Source: Pseudomonadota bacterium (GTDB lineage: Bacteria; Pseudomonadota; Alphaproteobacteria; Rhizobiales; Rhizobiaceae). From it: a DNA stretch of 64,000 bases. Under the pieces are notes generated by a model. It did no database searches. It worked only from the letters and a program-made list of their open reading frames with translations, and was not told where the DNA came from. A program made the translations under genes and the position numbers. The DNA lies in the NCBI GenBank assembly GCA_023457435.1, contig JAEWLS010000015.1, positions 62,001-126,000 on the forward strand. Reading direction: 5' to 3'. Within the stretch, counting starts at the first letter, position 1, and each line of letters starts with the position of its first letter. Shown in pieces: positions 53,925-62,401 of this stretch.

Positions 53925-56268
53925 CGATGCGATCTCCTTTGAGAATGCGCACAATCACTGAAGTGCCTTTGCCCTCAAGGGACCGAATCTCGACCGATCC
54001 ACCCCATCCGGCAACAATGGATGCCACTGATGAAAGGCCCAAGCCGGTACCATCGGCTCGCGAAGTCACAAAGGGCTCAAACGCCGTCCGACGCACATCT
54101 TCGCTCATGCCTGCGCCATCGTCTTTGACGGTCAGCACGGCGCTGTCACCTTCCGCGGCAAGCGATACGACGACTTCGCCTTGGTCGACGATGGCCTGCC
54201 GGGCGTTCTGAACGAGGTTTCCAACGACCTGCAACATCTCGCCGAATGGCAGCGGCGGGTGCGCAAGCGGCTCAATTTCGCTGGAGAAGCGAATAGCGGG
54301 CGGCAAGAGCGCGACAGAGGCCGCAACCGCGCGCTCGACCGCTATCGACAGCGGCAGAATGGGGCCGCGCCGGCGTGTTGAGCTCACAGAGTCGAGCACG
54401 CCCTCGACGACCTCGCCCGCACGCTTGCCGCTGTCGATTACGATCTCCAGCAGTCGACGGCCCTCCCGGTCATCGACGTGGTTGTCGCGTACCCGCCGCG
54501 CGAGATTTATCACCGGGTGAAGCAAGTTGTTGACCTCGTGAGCGATGCCGCCGGCCAGCTGGCCCATCGCAGCAAGCTTGCCTTGCTGCGCAACGCGAGC
54601 ACGCCTTTCCACCCGCGTCGTGGCATCTTCGATCGTTCCGCGGATGCCGGCCAATGTCCCGTCTTCGTCGCGCCACGGCTCCATGTTGAACGAGTACCAC
54701 CTCTGCCGGCCTGCATCGTCGCGGGAGAAGAATTCGGCCTCGCGTACCCCTCGTCCCGACGCCATGACCTCGTCGGCGAATTGCAGGAGGCTGCGCCCGC
54801 CAGATTCAAGCCTTCCGTCTAGCACGCCGAGCGTGCTGCCGGCGACGATCCCAAGCTCCTCGGCAAGAGGCCCCGTCGTGCTCGTGAGAGTTCGATCAGG
54901 CGCCAGTTCGAAAAACGAATGCGACGCAATTTCCGAAAATTCCCGAAGACGTTGTTCGTTCGCCTCCGCGCGAAGTCGCAGCGCTCGCTCGCGCGCCTGG
55001 CTGTCGAGGACGAGCACGGCAGATAGTGCGATCATCGACACGACGACGTCGGCCAAAGGGTCATAGTTCAGGAAGTTGGGCGGGAAGACGCCCGGAAAGG
55101 CGATGACGACGCTGCGCACGATGACGCCGAGAACCAGCGGCAGCCAGCAAAGTAAGGCGAGCCGCGCCCGGCGGCTGCCGCGCCAGGCGAAGACTGCGAG
55201 CGTGCCAAGCCCTGCGGCGAAGCCTAGAATGGACGGTCCGCTGGAAGTTATCGCCAACGGCGTGTCGATGTCGAGGCCGACCTTGAGTGCCGCAAGCGAC
55301 GCCTGGAACGGAACCAGCAAGGCGATGGCGGAGAGCAGCACGAACACCCACGGCGCTCTCGTGCGCAGTTGAAGGTAGACCGCGACGAACATCAGCCAGG
55401 CGCTGAGAACGAGCGGTCTCGGCATGTAGGCCAGAAAGTCCGCAAGCGATGGCCGAGCGGGCAGCAGGTACGCATGAAAGAGCCCTGCTCCTCCGACAAT
55501 CACGCAGAACAGCGCAAAGGACATGACGCTCGCCCACAGCTGCGCGGGATCGCGGCTGAAGGCGCCGCCGACCAGGAGATAAAGGCCGATGGAAACGAGC
55601 GCGCCCCCCAAGAGCGCGGGCATGACCGACTGGCTCAACTCCCAGGCCGCGTAGGCCCGTCGCGTCTCGAAGAAGACCGCGCCGCGCTGCACGCTCAGCG
55701 AGGTGAAGCCTATATGAACCTCCTGTCCCTCCATCTCGCCTGCTGCGAAATGGAAGGAAGGCGTGCGCGACCCGAAGCCCGAGAGCCGTTCGGGGCCGTC
55801 GAAGCTCCAGCTGCGCATTTCAATTCGACCGCCTTCGCGCCATACTAGCCATGCGCGCCGCACACGCGGGTCGCTGATACGGATCGTCCGTTCGAGGTCG
55901 TCGGCGGCGATCGTCGGAACGGTGAAGCGCAGCCAAAGAGCGCCATCGGTGAAATACTGCATGCCTGTTATCGGCAGCGTGCCAGCGGCTGTCACGAAGC
56001 GCGCCTGAACTGCAGGCTCGTACAGTCCGTCAGGAATTGCGATGGTGCCGTGGTCCACGAGCCAGTCGGAAGTGGGGCCGACAGCGATGCTCTCGGCTGA
56101 TCGTGCAGGTCGTGCGCGAGCCGCATCGAACAGAACGGCGCTTATCAGGAAGAAAGCGGAAGAAAGCAGGTAAAGGCCGAGCACGCCAAATGCTGCGAGA
56201 CGCGCCAGGTCGCGTGGTGCGCCTGATGCCCCCGTCACCCCCGCGGCGTCAGACGGCGCGCCAGCCAC
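53914..56268 (-). CDS. 7TM-DISM sensor histidine kinase with PAS domain
   Basis: A 784-residue membrane sensor. A first membrane helix (about 22-45) is followed by a periplasmic 7TMR-DISM extracellular domain (about 55-200) and seven more helices (about 211-432), the layout called 7TM with diverse intracellular signalling modules. A PAS domain spans about 455-550. The kinase core has the phosphoacceptor histidine near residue 577 in AGGIAHEVNNLLHP, an N box NLVQNARQAI, DDGAGM and GTGLGLSSV. The start is GTG, preceded by AAGGAG at ideal spacing. It is co-transcribed with the response regulator and divergent from the surface lipoprotein gene. The signal is unknown; such domains often bind carbohydrates. 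Confidence 0.93.
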   Translation of the reverse strand: MAGAPSDAAGVTGASGAPRDLARLAAFGVLGLYLLSSAFFLISAVLFDAARARPARSAESIAVGPTSDWLVDHGTIAIPDGLYEPAVQARFVTAAGTLPITGMQYFTDGALWLRFTVPTIAADDLERTIRISDPRVRRAWLVWREGGRIEMRSWSFDGPERLSGFGSRTPSFHFAAGEMEGQEVHIGFTSLSVQRGAVFFETRRAYAAWELSQSVMPALLGGALVSIGLYLLVGGAFSRDPAQLWASVMSFALFCVIVGGAGLFHAYLLPARPSLADFLAYMPRPLVLSAWLMFVAVYLQLRTRAPWVFVLLSAIALLVPFQASLAALKVGLDIDTPLAITSSGPSILGFAAGLGTLAVFAWRGSRRARLALLCWLPLVLGVIVRSVVIAFPGVFPPNFLNYDPLADVVVSMIALSAVLVLDSQARERALRLRAEANEQRLREFSEIASHSFFELAPDRTLTSTTGPLAEELGIVAGSTLGVLDGRLESGGRSLLQFADEVMASGRGVREAEFFSRDDAGRQRWYSFNMEPWRDEDGTLAGIRGTIEDATTRVERRARVAQQGKLAAMGQLAGGIAHEVNNLLHPVINLARRVRDNHVDDREGRRLLEIVIDSGKRAGEVVEGVLDSVSSTRRRGPILPLSIAVERAVAASVALLPPAIRFSSEIEPLAHPPLPFGEMLQVVGNLVQNARQAIVDQGEVVVSLAAEGDSAVLTVKDDGAGMSEDVRRTAFEPFVTSRADGTGLGLSSVASIVAGWGGSVEIRSLEGKGTSVIVRILKGDRIDEQ

Positions 56269-56378
56269 GACTGCTCCTTACGGAGGCACATGCCCCGCGC
56301 TCAACACTAGCTCTGTGAGCTGATAGCATGCAGAACTGAGCCATTCCAGCCTGTCGTCCGCATCAAGGCCTATGCATC

Positions 56379-56475
56379 TGTTGCAGCGACGCAACAGGTG
56401 GTTAACGCCGCGTTAACCCAGCGGGAACCCCGTTGACTCGCGGCGCGGGGTGACCCCATCTTGCTCACTGAGCAA
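56379..56475 (+). promoter_or_regulatory. Cluster of inverted repeats upstream of the surface lipoprotein gene
   Basis: Three short dyads lie in 97 bases: TGTTGC-6-GCAACA (56379-56396), GGTTAACG-CCG-CGTTAACC (56400-56418, perfect 8-base arms) and TTGCTC-ACT-GAGCAA (56461-56475). TTGACT at 56433-56438 may be a -35 box. The last dyad is 22 bases before the start codon, probably in the leader. The density suggests operators and a 5' RNA hairpin; the regulator is unknown. Confidence 0.5.
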
Positions 56476-56497
56476 CATTAGTGGAGAGGGGTTTGCA

Positions 56498-57376
56498 ATG
56501 GACATGTTGAAGGACCACCGACTCGTACTTCTAGGGCTGGCGGCTGTCGCCGTCCCGCTCGCGGCGGGATGCTCGGGCGATCTGCCGGGGCTGACCGTAC
56601 CGGCTCTGAGCGGGGATTCGACCATGAATAATTCCCGTACGGCGTATCTCGTGACGGATGGCGGTAACAACACGAAGGCTGTCACGGTTGGGCGGGCGAA
56701 GGCCAACTTCACCGCGAACGGGCTCTCGTCGAACTATACGGTCGCGACGAACGACATTCACGACATGACCGGGATGGTTGGCGCGCTCAATACATACTCG
56801 AATGCTAGCGGCCAGGCGGTCGTAATCCCGCAGCCAGACGTGGACGGCAACGGCACTGCCACCGACAACTTCCTCGTCATGACGAGAAACAATCCGGTGA
56901 ACCCCAACCGCACTGAGCGCAGCCTTGCCTATCAGGGGCCGATTTCAAACAAGAGCGTCATTGAGGGCCACCGGAAGAACCAGAAGGTGGCCACGTACAC
57001 CGGTATCGCCGGCGTCACCGGCCAGGTCGGCGGCAACAGCGTCTCCGCGAGCGGCACGGTTTCGATGACAGCGGATTTCTACAAGGCGTCGGTCCAAGGA
57101 AACCTGAACAACCTCATCGGTGCCACCCAGTTCGACGGTGCGAACTTCAAGGGCACTCTGACGAACGATCTCAGCGACTTCGAGATCACCGAGGCGACGC
57201 TGACGAAAGGCGGCGGCGATGTCACGGACAAGGCCGCGTCGGGCGTCGGGTCGTTCATGGGCGCTAACGGTCAGGGCGTGATGGGCGTTTTCGGTAAATC
57301 GTCATTGATCAACGGCACGGGAGACTTTGCTAATGTCTTCGGCCACTTCGCAGGCTCCGCTGACAGCCTGAAGTAG
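56498..57376 (+). CDS. Predicted Slam-dependent surface lipoprotein with TbpB-like barrel
   Basis: A 292-residue lipoprotein. MDMLKDHRLVLLGLAAVAVPLAAGC is a lipoprotein signal with the cysteine at 25 (AAGC, Leu one place earlier than usual). The mature part is Gly/Asn/Thr-rich. The C-terminal half has short alternating strands ending with VGSFMGANGQGVMGVFGKSSLINGTGDFANVFGHFAGS, the repeating GxFxGxxGxGxxGxF pattern of the TbpB-type eight-stranded barrel that Slam translocons recognise. No transferrin- or haem-binding residues can be named. It is followed by a terminator and then the slam gene, in the same direction. GGAGAGG precedes the ATG. Confidence 0.75.
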   Translation: MDMLKDHRLVLLGLAAVAVPLAAGCSGDLPGLTVPALSGDSTMNNSRTAYLVTDGGNNTKAVTVGRAKANFTANGLSSNYTVATNDIHDMTGMVGALNTYSNASGQAVVIPQPDVDGNGTATDNFLVMTRNNPVNPNRTERSLAYQGPISNKSVIEGHRKNQKVATYTGIAGVTGQVGGNSVSASGTVSMTADFYKASVQGNLNNLIGATQFDGANFKGTLTNDLSDFEITEATLTKGGGDVTDKAASGVGSFMGANGQGVMGVFGKSSLINGTGDFANVFGHFAGSADSLK

Positions 57377-57386
57377 ACCTCGTGAG

Positions 57387-57413
57387 AACGCCCGGCGACT
57401 GGTGCCGGGCGTT
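57387..57413 (+). terminator. Rho-independent terminator after the surface lipoprotein gene
   Basis: AACGCCCGGC and GCCGGGCGTT form a ten-base-pair stem with a seven-base loop, followed by TGCTCT. It starts 11 bases after the stop. It suggests that the slam gene also has its own promoter. Confidence 0.75.
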
Positions 57414-57425
57414 TGCTCTCCCATT

Positions 57426-57496
57426 AACGATGCATCGGATTGTAACGATATCGGCAGCGCTGCATCGTTGACTGGCGGACGATCGGGCATGAATAT
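57426..57496 (+). promoter_or_regulatory. Candidate slam promoter with AACGAT repeats
   Basis: TTGACT (57468-57473), 17 bases and GAATAT (57491-57496) form a possible promoter. AACGAT occurs at 57426 and 57444 and in reverse (ATCGTT) at 57464, the latter touching the -35 box. AACGATGCA (57426-57434) and TGCATCGTT (57461-57469) are perfect inverted arms 26 bases apart. A DNA-looping or co-operative repressor is a reasonable guess. Confidence 0.4.
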
Positions 57497-57664
57497 GCTC
57501 ACTGTGCAGTCCGCAGCGTTCCCCGCATTCTCGATGTGAGACCCATTGGCAACATGATCGGTCTCCAACGCCAAGGCGACAGCCGCGCCCGGTTTCACGC
57601 TCCCGGCTTTTCCGACATTGTGGGACGCCTATTCGGACGGGTGATTCTTGGCGACGACCACTGC

Positions 57665-58996
57665 ATGAAGCGATCTCGAAATCTGCTTGCGCTGCTGATG
57701 TTGGCTGCTGCGATTCTGGCAGGCGCGACGGTGCCAGCATCGTCCCAGCAGGTGTCTGTGCCGCAGCAGGCGACGCAGGCGGTGGATCCGGTCACCTATG
57801 TTCGCGATCTGATCGAAGCGCAGCAATTCGCGGAGGCGCGCGCCTTCATCCGCGCCTATCGCCCCAACGACGACACCTACCGCTATCGGGTCGAGTATGT
57901 TGAAGGGCTCATCCTCAAGAAGCAGGGCAACTATCCTGCGGCAGTCGCGGTATTCCGAAGCATTCTGGCGCAGCGCCCGGAGTTTAGCTTCGTCCGTATC
58001 GATCTCGCTGACACGCTCTATCTCTCGGGCGATGACGATGCGGCGCGTCACAATGCTGACTTGCTGATCGCCGCCGGCGTAGACGATCAGATCGGCGGCG
58101 CGATGCGCGCGCTCGTTGGTGCCATCGACGACCGCCGTCCGGTCCGCTTCAGCGGATTTGCCTCGATCGTGCCATCGACGAACATCAACGGCGGCACTGA
58201 CAATCAGAACATTCTCATCGGCGGCCTGCCCTTCGTCATCGATCCAAGTTCGCGCCGCCAGTCGGGCATCGGTGTTCTGCTCGGCGGCGAGGTGCTCTTC
58301 CGTCAGACGTTCAGCAAGAATCTCGCTTTCGTCGGGTCGCTTGGCGCGATCGGCCGCTACTATCCCGCCGTCGGCCGCATCGACCTGTTCCTAGATGGCA
58401 GCGCGGGAATCGAAAAGAAGACACGGAGCGGTATTGTTACCGCCTCTTTGGTCGCTCGTCAGGACTACACGAACTTCAACGCCGCCTTCCGAGAGCTTGG
58501 CGTGCAGGTCGAAGGCAGCGGGTTCGTCCCGACCGGTCGTCTCTACGGTCGCGCCCGCGTCACCTATCGTGACTTCTTCGGCGACGTTCTGCGCAACGGC
58601 GTGCGACTCGACGTCAACGGCTTCTACGACCGGTTCATCGGCCCGCAGCGCTTCGTGCGCAGCATCGTCGGCGCGACCACCGAGCGGCCACAGTCGCCGT
58701 TCCTATGGTTCGACGAGATCCAGGCCGGCGCCGGCTACAATACCGAGCTCCCGCATGGCTTTACCATCTATGGCCAGGCGACCTATGCGTATCGCCGCTA
58801 TTTCTTCCCGCAACCGTTCTTCGGCCGTCGCGAGGATCATCGCATCGATGCCCAGGTGACCGTTACCAAGCGCAACTTGAACCTCTTCGGCCTCGCGCCG
58901 CAGGTGACCTATGCGTTCAGCCGTAACTTCTCGAACAGCGCGTTCGATGACACGACTGCGCACAGCGTCGACATCAAATTCGTCAGAGCGTTCTGA
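57665..58996 (+). CDS. Slam (surface lipoprotein assembly modulator, DUF560), type XI secretion translocon
   Basis: A 443-residue outer-membrane protein. MKRSRNLLALLMLAAAILAGATVPASS is a signal peptide. Residues about 40-155 are TPR-like (VRDLIEAQQFAEARAFIRAYRPNDDTYRYRVEYVEGLILKKQGNYPAAVAVFRSILAQRP). The rest is an outer-membrane barrel starting GFASIVPSTNINGGTDNQNI, the N-I-N motif that opens the DUF560 barrel, and ending VDIKFVRAF with a C-terminal phenylalanine as in BAM substrates. This domain order and length (450 to 500) fit Slam proteins, which place lipoproteins on the cell surface in Neisseria. The neighbouring lipoprotein is the likely client. The start follows a longer open frame; ATG 57665 is set by the signal peptide. 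Confidence 0.85.
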   Translation: MKRSRNLLALLMLAAAILAGATVPASSQQVSVPQQATQAVDPVTYVRDLIEAQQFAEARAFIRAYRPNDDTYRYRVEYVEGLILKKQGNYPAAVAVFRSILAQRPEFSFVRIDLADTLYLSGDDDAARHNADLLIAAGVDDQIGGAMRALVGAIDDRRPVRFSGFASIVPSTNINGGTDNQNILIGGLPFVIDPSSRRQSGIGVLLGGEVLFRQTFSKNLAFVGSLGAIGRYYPAVGRIDLFLDGSAGIEKKTRSGIVTASLVARQDYTNFNAAFRELGVQVEGSGFVPTGRLYGRARVTYRDFFGDVLRNGVRLDVNGFYDRFIGPQRFVRSIVGATTERPQSPFLWFDEIQAGAGYNTELPHGFTIYGQATYAYRRYFFPQPFFGRREDHRIDAQVTVTKRNLNLFGLAPQVTYAFSRNFSNSAFDDTTAHSVDIKFVRAF

Positions 58997-59049
58997 TTGC
59001 CAGCTTTGCGCTTGCGTCGCTGTTGGGCAAAAGCTAAGGCTCACTCGTT

Positions 59050-59126
<77 letters not shown>

Positions 59127-59165
59127 ATGCCGACCGGCTACCGCGGTTCCGGCACATGGTTCGCG

Positions 59166-59714
59166 TCAGCGCACCTGATCGAGCAGCCGCTTGCACTCGA
59201 GAAGATCGAAAAGCGCTTCCTGAAGCAGCGCGCGGTTGTCGCGCGAGAGCTTCCCGCCCCCGGCCTGAACCGGGCCCTCCTCGTCAGTGCGCCCGAGGCC
59301 GAAGAACCTTCTGTTTGGCTTGGCGGTCGCCTGCCCGACCAGTTGTTCGTCCTCGCCAGCCGCCGACCGGCGCAACGCGGGTGCCGATGCGGCGTCCGCT
59401 TCAGCCTGGCGGCGTTGCGCGATAGCCTCGACCGCCGCAAGGTCGCCGGCGCCAATCGCCACGACGAACTGGCTGCCGTTGTCCTTGAGCAGCTTTTGCA
59501 CGCCCTTGATGGTGTAGCCCTGGTCGTAGAGCATGAAGCGGATGCCCTTGATCAGCTCCACATCCTGGGGACGATAGTAGCGGCGGCCACCGCCACGCTT
59601 CATCGGTTTGATCTGCGTGAACCGCGTTTCCCAGAAGCGCAGGACGTGTTGCGGGATAGTCAGGTCTTCCGCAACCTCGCTGATGGTGCGGAATGCATCC
59701 GGGCTCTTATCCAC
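59166..59714 (-). CDS. MerR-family transcriptional regulator
   Basis: A 182-residue regulator. DAFRTISEVAEDLTIPQHVLRFWETRFTQIKPMKRGGGRRYYRPQDVELIKGIRFMLYDQGYTIKGVQKLL in the first 75 residues is the MerR-type winged helix, with the wing arginine in GGGRRYY. The C-terminal half is an Ala/Gln-rich linker and a helix without metal-binding cysteines, so it is not a metal sensor. The GTG at 59714 is preceded by AGGTGAG and gives the form used in relatives; the frame extends 21 codons further upstream. It is the last gene of the minus-strand fab operon. Confidence 0.88.
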   Translation of the reverse strand: MDKSPDAFRTISEVAEDLTIPQHVLRFWETRFTQIKPMKRGGGRRYYRPQDVELIKGIRFMLYDQGYTIKGVQKLLKDNGSQFVVAIGAGDLAAVEAIAQRRQAEADAASAPALRRSAAGEDEQLVGQATAKPNRRFFGLGRTDEEGPVQAGGGKLSRDNRALLQEALFDLLECKRLLDQVR

Positions 59715-59815
59715 GCGCTCACCTAGTTTGCTCAACGGACGATTCGCTGCGCATTCCAGCCTCTTAGGCCGAAACATTCAAGGGAAGCTGAAAGAAAAAT
59801 TGCCGTTACGGCAAG

Positions 59816-60139
59816 TTACTTCTTCGCGGCCTTGCGAGCGTCCTGATGAGCGCCAAGGATGCGGTCCTTGAGGACATTCGACGCCTTGAACGTCATGACC
59901 CGACGCGGCAGTATGGGCACTTCCTCGCCAGTCTTCGGATTGCGTCCCACACGCTCGTTCTTGTTGCGCACCTGGAACGTCGCGAAAGACGACAGCTTCA
60001 CCGACTCGCCGCGGACGATCGCTTCGCAGATCTCGTCGATCACCATCTCCACCAACTGCGCGGACTCGGTCCGCGACAGTCCGACCTTGCGGTAGACTGC
60101 CTCAGCCAGATCGGCGCGCGTCAGTGTCTTTCCCCCCAT
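59816..60139 (-). CDS. ihfA: Integration host factor subunit alpha
   Basis: A 107-residue DNA-bending protein of the HU/IHF family. GKTLTRADLAEAVYRKVGLSRTESAQLVEMVIDEICEAIVRGESVKLSSFATFQVRNKNERVGRNPKTGEEVPILPRRVMTFKAS matches IHF-alpha, with the intercalating proline in GRNPKTG. The C-terminal GAHQDARKAAKK tail is usual in alphaproteobacteria. It lies between fabH and merR, the order usual in rhizobia. Confidence 0.96.
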   Translation of the reverse strand: MGGKTLTRADLAEAVYRKVGLSRTESAQLVEMVIDEICEAIVRGESVKLSSFATFQVRNKNERVGRNPKTGEEVPILPRRVMTFKASNVLKDRILGAHQDARKAAKK

Positions 60140-60248
60140 AACGCCGGTCCAACGCTCTCAAAATACTTTGGTGGATAGAAACGCCCAAACGTTAGGAAAT
60201 TGGGCAGAGCGGGTCAAGGCGCGAAGTCGCCCGCCCGTCAACGCGAAG

Positions 60249-61220
60249 TTACCAGCGCAGCAGCACGGCGCCCCAGGTGAAGCCTCCGCCCATCGCCTCC
60301 AGCAAAACCAGATCGCCCTGCTTGATCCGTCCGTCCCCGACCGCTTGCGCCAGCGCCAGCGGTACCGACGCTGCCGACGTATTGCCATGACGGTCGACCG
60401 TTATGACGACCTTCTCGTCGGCGATGCCGAGCTTCTTGGCGGAAGCGTCGATGATGCGCTTATTGGCCTGATGCGGAACGAACCAGTCGAGTTCGTCAGC
60501 AGTGATGCTCCCTTGCCGGAACGCATCCACAACGACATCGGTGATCATTGCGACGGCATGCTTGAAGACCTCGCGGCCCTCCATCCGCAGATGCCCCACG
60601 GTCCCTGTCGTGGACGGCCCACCGTCGACATAGAGCTTGTCCTTGTGCGAGCCGTCGGAGCGCAGGCTGCAGGCGAGGATGCCGCGATCGGCCATTGTCC
60701 CCTCACCTTCCTGCCCTTCAAGCACCACTGCTCCCGCACCGTCGCCGAACAGCACGCAGGTAGTGCGGTCGTTCCAGTCTAGAATGCGCGAGAACGTCTC
60801 GGACCCTATGACGAGGGCGCGCTTCGCCAGGCCGCCGCGAATATACAGGTCGGCCGTGGTGATGGCGTAGACGAAGCCCGAACAAACCGCCTGCATGTCA
60901 AAGGCAAAGCCGTGGCGCATGCCGAGCCGCTCCTGGATCTCGACGGCAGTCGCCGGGAACGTGTTGTTGGGCGTCGACGTCGCGAGGACGATCAGATCGA
61001 TCTCGGCGACATCCATCCCCGCGTGCTCGAGCGCCGCGCGCGCTGCGGCCTCGCCCAACGAGGCCGTGGTCTCGCCTTCACCGGCGATATGACGCTCGCG
61101 TATGCCGGTGCGCTGCTGGATCCACTCGTCCGAGGTTTCGATCACGCCGGTGAAGTCGGTATTCTTCATAACGCGGGCGGGCAACGCGGTCCCAACGCCG
61201 CGTACGACTGAGCGGATCAT
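60249..61220 (-). CDS. fabH: Beta-ketoacyl-ACP synthase III
   Basis: A 323-residue condensing enzyme that starts fatty-acid synthesis by joining acetyl-CoA to malonyl-ACP. The triad is present: cysteine in FDMQAVCSGFVYA, histidine in WFVPHQANKRIID and asparagine in VDRHGNTSAASVP. The first residues MIRSVVRGVGTALPARVMKNTDF are standard. The open frame continues upstream into plsX; the ATG at 61220 sets the start 11 bases after the plsX stop. Confidence 0.97.
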   Translation of the reverse strand: MIRSVVRGVGTALPARVMKNTDFTGVIETSDEWIQQRTGIRERHIAGEGETTASLGEAAARAALEHAGMDVAEIDLIVLATSTPNNTFPATAVEIQERLGMRHGFAFDMQAVCSGFVYAITTADLYIRGGLAKRALVIGSETFSRILDWNDRTTCVLFGDGAGAVVLEGQEGEGTMADRGILACSLRSDGSHKDKLYVDGGPSTTGTVGHLRMEGREVFKHAVAMITDVVVDAFRQGSITADELDWFVPHQANKRIIDASAKKLGIADEKVVITVDRHGNTSAASVPLALAQAVGDGRIKQGDLVLLEAMGGGFTWGAVLLRW

Positions 61221-61231
61221 GCTGTTCCTCG

Positions 61232-62323
61232 CTATTCGCCGCCGACAACAAGCGGCAGTGCCGCAGCCGGAGGGGCCATCCGCGCGTGATACTGGTCCAG
61301 TTCTCTGCGGATCGTCTCCATGAGCTTGCGTCGCGCCATGTCGTAGCCCAGTTCGACCGCTGCGGCGAAGCCTTCGTCGTCCGTTCCGCCGTGGCTTTTG
61401 ACGACAAGTCCATTGAGACCCAGAAAGACGCCGCCGTTGGAACGGCGCACGTCGAGTTTTTCGCGCAACCGCTGGAATGCACTGCGGGCAAGAACGTAGC
61501 CGATGCGGGCCATCAGAGTTCGGTTCATTGCCTCGCGCAGATATTCCGCGATGAGACGCGCCGAACCCTCCGCCGTCTTGAGCGCGATGTTGCCGGAGAA
61601 GCCCTCGGTGACAACGACGTCGGTCGTACCCTTCGCAATGTCGTCGCCCTCGACGAAGCCGGCATAGTTCATCGAGTCGAGTGACGCATCGCGCAGCATC
61701 CGACCCGCTTCCTTCACCTGCTCCTGGCCCTTCACCTCCTCGACACCGACATTGAGAAGCCCCACCGATGGGCGCTCGATCTGGAAGACCGCACGGGCCA
61801 TGGCGCTGCCCAGGATGGCGAAATCCACCAGCTGCTTCGCGTCTCCGCCGATCGTGGCGCCGACGTCGAGAACGATCGACTCGCTGCGCTTCGTCGGCCA
61901 AACCGCCGCGATTGCAGGCCTGTCGATGGACGGCATCGGCCGCAAGCAGAACTTCGCCATGGCCATCAGCGCACCGGTGTTCCCGGCCGAAATGCATGCG
62001 TCGGCGCGCCCCTCCTTCACAGCCTCGATCGCACGCCACATCGACGACTTGTAGCGACCCTTGCGCAGCGCCTGGCTCGGCTTGTCGTCCATCCGCACCG
62101 CGACCTCGCAGTGCTCGAACGTGCTGACCGCCTTGAGGCGTGGCAAAGTCTCGAGGACAGGCTGCACCTCGTCGGCAAGGCCAAATATCAAAAAGGTGAC
62201 GTCCGAGCGTCGTTCCACCACGCGCATGAGACCTGGAAGCGTTACCTTGGGTCCATGGTCTCCGCCCATGGCGTCGATCGAAATGCGAATCAAGCGGGCA
62301 TCACCTGTTGGAGTGCGGGACAT
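61232..62323 (-). CDS. plsX: Phosphate acyltransferase PlsX
   Basis: A 363-residue soluble enzyme that makes acyl-phosphate from acyl-ACP for phospholipid synthesis. ISIDAMGGDHGPKVTLPG is the hallmark N-terminus, followed by DACISAGNTGALMA and VVVTEGFSGNIALKTAEG. The ATG 62323 adds MSRTPTGDARLIR before the hallmark; a TTG ten codons later is another start. It lies between DUF177 and fabH, a conserved lipid-synthesis unit. Confidence 0.96.
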   Translation of the reverse strand: MSRTPTGDARLIRISIDAMGGDHGPKVTLPGLMRVVERRSDVTFLIFGLADEVQPVLETLPRLKAVSTFEHCEVAVRMDDKPSQALRKGRYKSSMWRAIEAVKEGRADACISAGNTGALMAMAKFCLRPMPSIDRPAIAAVWPTKRSESIVLDVGATIGGDAKQLVDFAILGSAMARAVFQIERPSVGLLNVGVEEVKGQEQVKEAGRMLRDASLDSMNYAGFVEGDDIAKGTTDVVVTEGFSGNIALKTAEGSARLIAEYLREAMNRTLMARIGYVLARSAFQRLREKLDVRRSNGGVFLGLNGLVVKSHGGTDDEGFAAAVELGYDMARRKLMETIRRELDQYHARMAPPAAALPLVVGGE

Positions 62324-62401
62324 GCCCGCGCCGGGAACGGGGCGAAAATAGCGCTTTTGACTCCACGCACAATCGAAATCGGTCCCCGTACGCAGACGAG
62401 T

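Noticed and set aside
53914..56268. Hybrid histidine kinase
   Set aside because: The kinase ends soon after its ATPase domain; the receiver is a separate gene that overlaps it by only 11 bases.
56269..56497. Fur or iron-response box before the surface lipoprotein
   Set aside because: None of the dyads matches a Fur box or the TTTAGAA-type iron-response motif known in rhizobia.
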